Assembly: GCA_963810055.1 (NCBI GenBank)
Contig: CAWEME010000025.1
Coordinates: 1 to 64,000, forward strand
DNA length: 64,000 nt
Reading direction: 5' to 3'
Source of the DNA: REEB95 sp963810055
GTDB lineage: Bacteria; Pseudomonadota; Alphaproteobacteria; ATCC43930; CGMCC-115725
The position numbers and the translations under genes were made by a program. This document shows positions 9,925 through 17,168 of the stretch, piece after piece. Position 1 is the stretch's first letter. Each line of letters opens with the position of its first letter. The notes under the pieces are model-generated. The model saw only the letters and a list, made by a program, of their open reading frames with translations. It did not search any database and was not told where the DNA came from.

Positions 9925-10809
9925 ATGGCCGTGTCAACTCGAATGCGTTTTTACTGCCGCCTGCCGATCTTCGCCGCTGCGTGCTTCCTGCTGACCGCCT
10001 TCCACGACGCGCACGCGCAGCTTCATCTCACCTTCGGGGTCGATGCTTCCGACAAACCGTCGGCGATGGTCCAGCAGATTCGCCCGACGCTCGATCTCCT
10101 GGAACAGGCCGTCGGGCAGACGCTCGGCGAGAAGGTCACGATCAGTATGATTGTGGAGAGCGACTACCAGCTCGGCATTGAGCGGCTCATCCAGGGACAT
10201 TCGGATTTCGAGCGCCTCGGCCCCGCTTCCTATGTCGAGGCCAAGAAAAAGGCGCCGGGCATCACCATCATCGCGGCGGAACGGTACGGCGATTCCCATT
10301 TCTTCGAAGGCGTGATCTGCGTCAATACCGCGAGCAACATCACGAGGGTCGAAGATCTGAAGGGCAAGAGTTTCGCTTTCGGCGACGAGCAATCGACCAT
10401 CGGGCGATATCTATCGCAGCTTTATCTCATGCGTCATGGCATCAAGGCCGGGGATCTGAAGAGCTTCGAGTACTTGAATCGTCACGACCGCGTCGGCTAT
10501 GCGGTCGCATCCGGCCAATTCGACGCCGGCGCGCTCGAGGGCACGATCTTCAAGAAGCTCGTCGACCAGGGTGTGCCGATCCGGCAGCTCGCCTCCTTCC
10601 AGAACGTCACCAAGCCATGGGTCGCCCGCCCCGGGCTCGATCCCCGGATCATCGCAGCGCTTCGCCAGGGGCTTATCGGCATACATGATAAGGCGGCGCT
10701 GTCGGCGCTGCGGTTCGACGGCTTCCTCCCGGCCACCGATAAAGATTACGCAGTCATTCGCGCGTCGATCGTGGAAAACCCGCTGTTCTTCAACAAACCC
10801 GCGTCGTGA
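9925..10809 (+). CDS. PhnD-like periplasmic substrate-binding protein
   Basis: 294 residues of the phosphate/phosphite/phosphonate-type binding protein family. A signal peptide ends at AHA (residue 31). It is followed by the family opening LTFGVDASDKPSAMVQQIRPTL, then GHSDFERLGPASY and LKGKSFAFGDEQSTIGRYLS. No permease or ATPase gene is adjacent. Instead the stop overlaps the start of a histidine kinase (GTGA), so this protein is more likely a ligand sensor feeding the kinase than a transporter component. The ligand cannot be told from sequence. Upstream are two tandem 28-bp repeats. Confidence 0.85.
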   Translation: MAVSTRMRFYCRLPIFAAACFLLTAFHDAHAQLHLTFGVDASDKPSAMVQQIRPTLDLLEQAVGQTLGEKVTISMIVESDYQLGIERLIQGHSDFERLGPASYVEAKKKAPGITIIAAERYGDSHFFEGVICVNTASNITRVEDLKGKSFAFGDEQSTIGRYLSQLYLMRHGIKAGDLKSFEYLNRHDRVGYAVASGQFDAGALEGTIFKKLVDQGVPIRQLASFQNVTKPWVARPGLDPRIIAALRQGLIGIHDKAALSALRFDGFLPATDKDYAVIRASIVENPLFFNKPAS

Positions 10810-12320
10810 GCCGGCCGATGTTGCCGCTTCGTCTAAAGCCTTCGCCCAACCTGCATCCGACCTCGCTCACGGTTCAGCTTTTGCTGGTGCTCCTCCTTAT
10901 CACCGCGGTCGTCTCTGCGGCCGCCGGGATTATCGTGCGCGACTTCGAGCGCGACTATCTCACCTCGCGGCTGAACATGGAGAACGAACGCAAGTTCGAT
11001 CTTCTCGTTTATGCCACCACCGACGACATCATCAGCCAGGACGTGCCGCGCATCGATACCACAATGCATAATCTGATCCAGAGCGATTCGACTCTCCTGT
11101 CGCTGCAGATCCTGAACCCCGCAGGCCGGTCGCTTTTCAATTGGCATCGCGATCAAATGAAGTCCGGCGATAAAAAGACCCTGGCTTTCTCCCGCCAGCT
11201 TCAGCTCGAAGGCGAATTCTTCGGGACATTCTCCGCCGTCTGGGATCTCTCCGCCGCGGATCGGAAAATCAATCAACACGGATTCATGTTCGCCGGCGTC
11301 ATCGGGACAATCTGTCTCACGATGAGCTTGCTCTACTATATGCTGATAAGGCGCCTCGCCATCCTCCCGCTCAAGCGCATGGGCACGCGCCTGGCCGAGT
11401 TCCACGACGGCGTGTTCGACCGCGTTATCTCGCTTCCCCCCTTCACGCCGCTGGAGTTGCGTGATCTTGAGACATCCGTCAATCAGCTCGGCGAGCTTAT
11501 GGCGCAAAAGGAGCAATACAACATCGAACGCGAGGCGGCGCATGCCGCGGCGGTTGCGGCGAACCGCACCAAATCGGAGTTTCTCGCGAACGTCAGCCAT
11601 GATCTGCGCACGCCGCTCAACGCCATCATCGGCTTTTCGGATACCATGCGGATGGGCATCTTCGGGTCCATCGAGAATCCGAGATATCGCGATTACGTCG
11701 AATACATCAACAATTCCGGCGTGCATCTCCTGTCGATCATCAATGACATTCTCGACATTTCCAAGATCCAGTCCGGCAAGATGTCGCTCGAGGAGAGCAA
11801 GGTCGATCTGCTGCAGACGATTGAGGCCTCTCTCGTCCTGCTGTACGCCCGCGCGCGCGAAGGCGGTGTGCGGATCGTCAAGAAATTGCCGGCACGGCTG
11901 CCCTTCATCAGCGCCGACGAGCGCAAGCTCAAGCAAATCCTGCTCAACTTGGTCACGAACAGCGTCAAATACACGCCCTTCGGCGGCTCGGTGACGATTT
12001 CGGCGAGCGTCAACCGCGACCTCGGCGTCCTTGTCACCGTCGCCGATACCGGAATCGGCATTGCGGCCGACCAGATCAGGACGGCTCTCGAGCCCTTCGC
12101 CCAGATCGAGAACGCCTATACGCGCCGCGAGACCGGAACGGGGCTCGGCCTGCCGATCGCCAAGGCGCTCACCGAGCTTCATGGCGGCACCTTCGAACTG
12201 ACGAGCGAGGTCGGAGTCGGCACCGTCATCCATTTCTCGCTTCCAGCCTCGCGCCTGCTGGAACCGCCCTCGACCGCCGAGATCGTGGAGCTTGGTCCCT
12301 TCCGAGCCAGTATCGGCTGA
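10806..12320 (+). CDS. Membrane sensor histidine kinase
   Basis: 504 residues from GTG 10806, which overlaps the preceding stop; ATG 10818 is an alternative. Transmembrane helices at about 22-44 and 158-181 flank a periplasmic domain of about 110 residues. A HAMP-like linker and a short coiled coil follow. The HisKA H-box is ANVSHDLRTPLN with the phospho-acceptor His265. The N-box (NLVTNSVKYTPFGG), G1 (DTGIGIAADQ) and G2 (TGTGLGLPIAKAL) are complete, so the kinase should be active. No response regulator is encoded nearby, so its partner is elsewhere. Overlap with the binding protein suggests the two form one signalling unit. Confidence 0.92.
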   Translation: MSRPMLPLRLKPSPNLHPTSLTVQLLLVLLLITAVVSAAAGIIVRDFERDYLTSRLNMENERKFDLLVYATTDDIISQDVPRIDTTMHNLIQSDSTLLSLQILNPAGRSLFNWHRDQMKSGDKKTLAFSRQLQLEGEFFGTFSAVWDLSAADRKINQHGFMFAGVIGTICLTMSLLYYMLIRRLAILPLKRMGTRLAEFHDGVFDRVISLPPFTPLELRDLETSVNQLGELMAQKEQYNIEREAAHAAAVAANRTKSEFLANVSHDLRTPLNAIIGFSDTMRMGIFGSIENPRYRDYVEYINNSGVHLLSIINDILDISKIQSGKMSLEESKVDLLQTIEASLVLLYARAREGGVRIVKKLPARLPFISADERKLKQILLNLVTNSVKYTPFGGSVTISASVNRDLGVLVTVADTGIGIAADQIRTALEPFAQIENAYTRRETGTGLGLPIAKALTELHGGTFELTSEVGVGTVIHFSLPASRLLEPPSTAEIVELGPFRASIG

Positions 12321-12515
12321 GCCTGGCCGAATCGATTAGTTTCAAGAAGTTAGATAATCAAAAAGAACTTGGAATCAGAATGGCTTATGCTAGGATATAA
12401 AACTACTAGTTGAGCCGCCTGCCAAAAAACTGTAACAATCTCATCTAAGCAGGGTCGTCGTAAGACGCTTCCCGAAGGGGAATCGCTGTGTCGGCGGAGG
12501 GAGGGGGGACCGGAA
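12321..12515 (+). promoter_or_regulatory. AT-rich region upstream of the rhodanese fusion gene
   Basis: 195 bases, markedly AT-richer than the flanks, with TATAAA at 12395-12400. No -35 at ideal spacing is visible (TTGGAA at 12368 is too far). A purine-rich Shine-Dalgarno stretch (12496-12509) precedes ATG 12516. The gap suggests the fusion gene has its own promoter rather than simply continuing the kinase operon. Confidence 0.4.
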
Positions 12516-15500
12516 ATGGCTAGTTTTGTAATCGTCATTCTGGTCGCGTTCGCGGCGTTCTTTCCCGTTCCCGCCTATGCCATCCCCTCGCCGGATCTGA
12601 TCATCGGCTCCTTATCGAGTCTGTCGCAGATTGCCATGTTGGCGGCGGCCACGGTGGGCGGCCTTGCCGTGACCGGCGCGCGCCCGAGACTCGCAGACGG
12701 GACCCGGGCCCCGGCAAGCCCGCGGCGGCGAGTCGTGCTGTGGATCGCGCTCGGGGTCATGGCGCTGTCGCTTGGGGGCAATCTCTACCAGCACCTTGCC
12801 GCCAAGGACGCCGAGCTGGCCCGTTTCCAGGCGACGCTGGTGCGGCCGTCGCACAATCCAGGCGAGCCCATCCTCGACCCGACGCTGAAGGAGGAATCCT
12901 ACAGCGAGCAGGTCGCGGATCCCAACGGCATCAGCACGCAGGAGCTGGCGACGCTGCTGCAAAAGGCGGATCAAGGCCAGGCGACGAATACCAACTTCAT
13001 CGACGTCCGCGAAACCGGCGAGACCCAACTCGGCGAGCTCCGGCATTTCACGCCGGTGCGCTGGCCCGACCTCTTCGCCTCCGGCATCGACTTCAAGAAC
13101 AAGCGCAACGTACTGATTTGCCATAACGGCAACCGCAGCAGCGAAACCTGTTCGGCGCTGAGCGAGCAAGGGATTCCCTGCAATTTCGTGATCGGCGGCC
13201 TGGAGAAGTGGATCGCGGAAGGCCGCAGCATGAACAATACGCAGTTGCGTTCGCCGGATCAGCTTCGCGGCGTGCCGCGCTACCCCAACGACGATGTCTT
13301 CCTCAGCACGGCGGAGGTCCATCATCTCATCGATCAGGACCATGCGCTCGTCCTCGATGCGCGCTATCCCGGTGAATTCGAGCACAGCCACATCCCGGGC
13401 GCCATCAACATCCCGCTCCGCCGCCTGCCGACCGCCGTCCTCAAAACGCGCATCGCGGCGCTTCCGAAACAGCCGGTCGTGCTTGCCTGCTACGACCGGC
13501 GCAGCTGTTTCATGTCGACGGTTCTCGGTCTCGAGTTGAGCCACGCCGGCTTCGACATACGCGGCCGCTATACGTTGCCCTGGGAATACTATGTCCCGGC
13601 AACGGAGCCGCCTTATGTCAAGGCATGGCGGGATAGCGTCGATACGAGCACTTGGACGAAGGTGTCGCGGACCCTGGCTAAGGTCCTGATCTGGGTCGCC
13701 GATCGCGGCATCGGGCTGCCGGTCGCGATTGTCTTGCTGGCCCTGCTGTCGCGGCTTCTGGTGCTGCCGGTTTCGCTCAAGGCGGAACGTGATCAGGCGG
13801 CGTTGAAAAAACTCTCCGACGAGATCGCGGCGCTGAAACAGCGTCTCGGCGGCGATGGCAAACGCTTCTCCCGGGCGCTTTCGGCGCTCAATCGCCGTCA
13901 TGGCATGACGCCCGGCCGCAACCTCTTGGCGCTCGTCTTTTTGCCGGTTCTCGCGCTCTCGGTCGCGGCGGTCACCGCCGCCGTGCATGAAAATCCGCAG
14001 GCGCTGTGGTGGATATCGGATCTCGGCAGCCGCGACCATACCCTGCTGATGCCGGCGCTCTTCAGCGCGCTGGTCAGCCTCTATCTCGTGCTCTCGGTCG
14101 CGCGGACCCGTATGCAACGGATCGTCTCTTTCTCCCTCGGCTTCCCGGCCTTCACCGGCCTCGCCTTCTATCTCAACGCCGGCGCCGACCTCTACATGGT
14201 CGCCAGTGCCTGTCTGATGCTGGTGCAGCGGGGCATGGTGGCAATCGACTTGGCGCAGCTGCGTCAGGCTCGGGTTTTGCGGCGCGCAGGGAACAGTGGC
14301 GTCATTCGCATCGCCGAAGCGCATTTGGCGCAGGATTGCGGCAACAAGGCAAAACGTCTCGGAATCATTCTCAGTCACGGCCTGCCGGCGCCCGACGGCC
14401 TGGTGCTGACCCCGGTCTTTCTCGCGCGCTTCAAGAGCATGTCCGAGACCGAACGTGAGCGGCAGCTCGACCGGCTGTGGCGAAAGAGCGGCAGGCGGCT
14501 TCTGGCTGTCCGCAGTTCCGCCGCGGCGGAGGACGGCACAGACCGGAGCTTCGCTGGTGTCTTCGAATCGCTATTGAATGTAGATCGCGACGGCTTGGCC
14601 GCGGCGATCGCGGCGGTCGAAGCCTCTTTCACAACACACACCGAGAGCTACGGCGCCGGGGGCGCCGGCAATGTCATTCTCCAGCCGATGATTCCCGCCG
14701 AATATGCCGGCGTCCTCTTCACCGAAGCGCCCGCTTCTTTCGGCCTCGCCATGGTCGAAATGGTGGCGGGAACCGCCGAAGCCTTTGTCTCGGGCGCCGT
14801 GGCGCCCCAGACCTATCTCCTCGGCCGCTACACCGATCGGCTGGTCGGCGATACGCCGCCGCCTATCGATCTTGCGCCGCTGATGGCGCTCGGCCGGCGG
14901 ATCGAGGCCATCTTCGGCGCCGCCCAGGACATTGAATGGGCCTATTGCGGCGACCGGTTCCTGATCCTGCAAAGCCGCGACATCACCCGGACCCAGCTTG
15001 TGAACGACAGCAAGACCCTAGGCCGGGAGCGCGAGCGGGCGCGCGTGCTGGCGCTGGCATCCGCGGTGCCGGGCGAAACCGTGTCTTTCGCCCAGAACGA
15101 GATCTCGGAACTCCTGCCGCGGCCGACGCCGCTCTCGCTCGATCTCATGCAGTCGCTCTGGCGGGCCGGAGGCAGCGTCGATCTCGCCTGCCGCATGCTG
15201 CGGCTGCGCCATGATGTCGACGATGAATCGCGTCCCTATCTCATTTCGATCTTCGGCCGGGTTTATATCGACCGCCACGAGGAGCACAAGCGGGCGCTGA
15301 AGGTAGGAGCGCTGGGGGCGATGCAGCTCCGCCGCACGGGCGATACGATCGAGCGGGATTACCAGGAACAGTTCCTTCCCGAGCTGATGCAGCGCGTCAC
15401 CCTGCTCGAGGCGGTCGATTTCGACCGCCTGTCCACCGCGGCTTTGCAGACGCAGCTCGAGGCGGTTCGCGCCGATTATGTCGGCCACACCGCCTCACAT

Positions 15501-16562
15501 GTCGAGGTCATCAATATCACCGTGCAATACTATCTGGAGAAGGCGAAGGCCGCTCTCGAGGGGCGCGGTCTCGATCCGGCGCGTTACCTTGCCGGCATCC
15601 CGGACACACCGATGGCGCAGGCGCTGGCCGCCGCCTCACAAAAGCGCGGCAAGGCGCGCATCGATGCTTTCCTCGCCGGTTTTGGCCATCGCGCACCGCT
15701 CGACTACGAACTGGCGCAACCCCGCTACGGCGAGGACCGCATCCAGGCGGCGGCGCTCGTCGCCGGCATGGAGAAGGCTCCGGCGCCGCTGGTCCCGGCC
15801 GCGAAATTCCACCCGGAAGCCGAATGGAACGACCGCGCCCTCGCTGAGCTGGTGCAACGGGCCCGCCGGTTCCAGGCTCTCAAGGAAGAGGCAAAGCACC
15901 AATCGCTGCGACAGATCGCCTTGCTTCGCCGCATCCTTCTCGCTCTCGACCGGCGCTTCGGTCTCGCGAACGGAATCTTCCATCTCACCTTCGCCGAGAT
16001 CGCCGCTGTTTCCGACGGGGAGGCGCTCGCCCGCACGCGGGCGCTTATCGCGCAGCGCCGGGGCGAGGCTTTGGCCTTCGCCGGAATGCCGCCGCTTCCC
16101 TCGGAACTCGATATTGCCACGCTCGAGACGCTGCCGCTCACCGAGGCGCAGGCGGTACCGGCAGGGGCGGGCGGGCTCACCGGAACGCCGGTATCCGACG
16201 GCGCTCCCGTGACCGGGCGGGCCTGCGTCGTCTCCATCGCCGAGGCCGAAAGCGGCGCGCCGCTCCGCGACTTCGCCGACGGAGATATCATCGTGAGCCG
16301 CATGATGCATCCGGCCTGGCTACCCTATTTCGGCCGGGCCAAGGCGCTCGTCTGCGAGGTTGGCGGCTGGCTTAGCCACGTCGCGATCCTCGCCCGCGAA
16401 TGCGCCGTCCCGATGGTAATCGGGGTTCGCGGCCTCGATGCGATCGAACATGGAGAGATCCTGCAGGTCCATGCCGACGGGAGGATCGAGCGTCTCTCCA
16501 CCGCGACCGCGGAGGTCGAAGAACTGCAGCCGGAGCGCCATCGGCGCTCATCGATCGCCTAG
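12516..16562 (+). CDS. Fusion protein: double rhodanese, YidC/Oxa1-like membrane module, PEP-utilising-type phosphotransferase
   Basis: 1348 residues. An N-terminal signal-like helix (1-22) is followed by helices at about 28-53 and 72-92. Rhodanese domain 1 lies at about 138-240 (loop CHNGNRSS, Cys202). Rhodanese domain 2 lies at about 262-375 (loop CYDRRS, Cys325). Residues about 390-580 resemble the YidC/Oxa1 core: a helix with the conserved-type arginine (Arg413 in LSRLLVLPVSLK), a charged coiled hairpin (421-466), WWISDLGSRD, and four more helices. The ATP-binding PPDK_N-type domain spans about 595-825 (AVRSSAAAEDGTDRSFAG, DIEWAYCGDRFLILQSRDIT). A middle domain opens with ELLPRPTPLS. A C-terminal swivelling domain has GGWLSHVAILARE, His1288. 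The order ATP domain, middle, His domain matches rifampin phosphotransferase-like enzymes and lacks the PEP-synthase barrel. The topology model puts the rhodaneses in the periplasm and the phosphotransferase in the cytoplasm. Substrate unknown. Confidence 0.85.
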   Translation: MASFVIVILVAFAAFFPVPAYAIPSPDLIIGSLSSLSQIAMLAAATVGGLAVTGARPRLADGTRAPASPRRRVVLWIALGVMALSLGGNLYQHLAAKDAELARFQATLVRPSHNPGEPILDPTLKEESYSEQVADPNGISTQELATLLQKADQGQATNTNFIDVRETGETQLGELRHFTPVRWPDLFASGIDFKNKRNVLICHNGNRSSETCSALSEQGIPCNFVIGGLEKWIAEGRSMNNTQLRSPDQLRGVPRYPNDDVFLSTAEVHHLIDQDHALVLDARYPGEFEHSHIPGAINIPLRRLPTAVLKTRIAALPKQPVVLACYDRRSCFMSTVLGLELSHAGFDIRGRYTLPWEYYVPATEPPYVKAWRDSVDTSTWTKVSRTLAKVLIWVADRGIGLPVAIVLLALLSRLLVLPVSLKAERDQAALKKLSDEIAALKQRLGGDGKRFSRALSALNRRHGMTPGRNLLALVFLPVLALSVAAVTAAVHENPQALWWISDLGSRDHTLLMPALFSALVSLYLVLSVARTRMQRIVSFSLGFPAFTGLAFYLNAGADLYMVASACLMLVQRGMVAIDLAQLRQARVLRRAGNSGVIRIAEAHLAQDCGNKAKRLGIILSHGLPAPDGLVLTPVFLARFKSMSETERERQLDRLWRKSGRRLLAVRSSAAAEDGTDRSFAGVFESLLNVDRDGLAAAIAAVEASFTTHTESYGAGGAGNVILQPMIPAEYAGVLFTEAPASFGLAMVEMVAGTAEAFVSGAVAPQTYLLGRYTDRLVGDTPPPIDLAPLMALGRRIEAIFGAAQDIEWAYCGDRFLILQSRDITRTQLVNDSKTLGRERERARVLALASAVPGETVSFAQNEISELLPRPTPLSLDLMQSLWRAGGSVDLACRMLRLRHDVDDESRPYLISIFGRVYIDRHEEHKRALKVGALGAMQLRRTGDTIERDYQEQFLPELMQRVTLLEAVDFDRLSTAALQTQLEAVRADYVGHTASHVEVINITVQYYLEKAKAALEGRGLDPARYLAGIPDTPMAQALAAASQKRGKARIDAFLAGFGHRAPLDYELAQPRYGEDRIQAAALVAGMEKAPAPLVPAAKFHPEAEWNDRALAELVQRARRFQALKEEAKHQSLRQIALLRRILLALDRRFGLANGIFHLTFAEIAAVSDGEALARTRALIAQRRGEALAFAGMPPLPSELDIATLETLPLTEAQAVPAGAGGLTGTPVSDGAPVTGRACVVSIAEAESGAPLRDFADGDIIVSRMMHPAWLPYFGRAKALVCEVGGWLSHVAILARECAVPMVIGVRGLDAIEHGEILQVHADGRIERLSTATAEVEELQPERHRRSSIA

Positions 16563-16650
16563 ACCATTTTCAGACAAAATTGCTGCCGGCCCCCATTGCG
16601 TAGTCCGGCTTTGATGTTGGTTGGTGTCCGCATCAGGCGCCGCCGATAAG

Positions 16651-16674
16651 CCGGTCGGGCGAGCGCCCGGCCGG
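16651..16674. terminator. Strong GC hairpin between convergent genes
   Basis: CCGGTCGGGC (16651-16660) pairs with GCCCGGCCGG (16665-16674) through one G-U pair, with loop GAGC. It lies between the ends of the fusion gene and bcp, which converge, so it may serve both directions. There is no U-tract. Confidence 0.4.
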
Positions 16675-16703
16675 GGCGGTATTGAAGGCTAAGGGAGCAA
16701 CGG

Positions 16704-17168
16704 TTAAATCGCCTTGGCGGCTTTCAGCACCTCTTCGGCATGGTCCGGCACCTTCACCTTGCGCCATAGTCCGCGAATCACGCCCTTCTCGTCGATCAGG
16801 AAGGTCGAGCGTTCGATCCCCATGTATTTGCGCCCATACATGCTTTTCTGCACCCAGACGCCGTAGCGTTCGGTGACTTTGCCCTCCGCGTCCGAAGCGA
16901 GGGTGAAGGGCAGATGGTATTTCTTCTTGAACTTGTCGTGCGCCGCCACGCTGTCCCGCGATACGCCAATGATGACGGCGTCTAGTTTGCGAAAATCGGG
17001 AATGCCGTCGCGGAAGGCGCAGGCCTCGGCGGTGCAGCCCGAGGTGTCGTCCTTGGGATAGAAATAAAGCACGACCTTTTTGCCTTTGAGTTCGCTGAGC
17101 TTGACCTTGCCGCTGCCGTCGGTCGGCAGGGTGAAGTCGGGCGCCTTTTCGCCGATTTCGAGACTCAT
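16704..17168 (-). CDS. bcp: Thiol peroxidase of the Bcp/PrxQ type
   Basis: 154-residue peroxiredoxin that reduces hydroperoxides in the cytoplasm. The peroxidatic Cys45 sits in TSGCTAEAC, with the resolving Cys at 50, the PrxQ spacing. YFYPKDDT and the C-terminal KGVIRGLWRKVKV are typical. The start ATG 17168 overlaps the glnE stop by four bases, so the two genes are one transcription unit, as in many alphaproteobacteria. Confidence 0.96.
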   Translation of the reverse strand: MSLEIGEKAPDFTLPTDGSGKVKLSELKGKKVVLYFYPKDDTSGCTAEACAFRDGIPDFRKLDAVIIGVSRDSVAAHDKFKKKYHLPFTLASDAEGKVTERYGVWVQKSMYGRKYMGIERSTFLIDEKGVIRGLWRKVKVPDHAEEVLKAAKAI

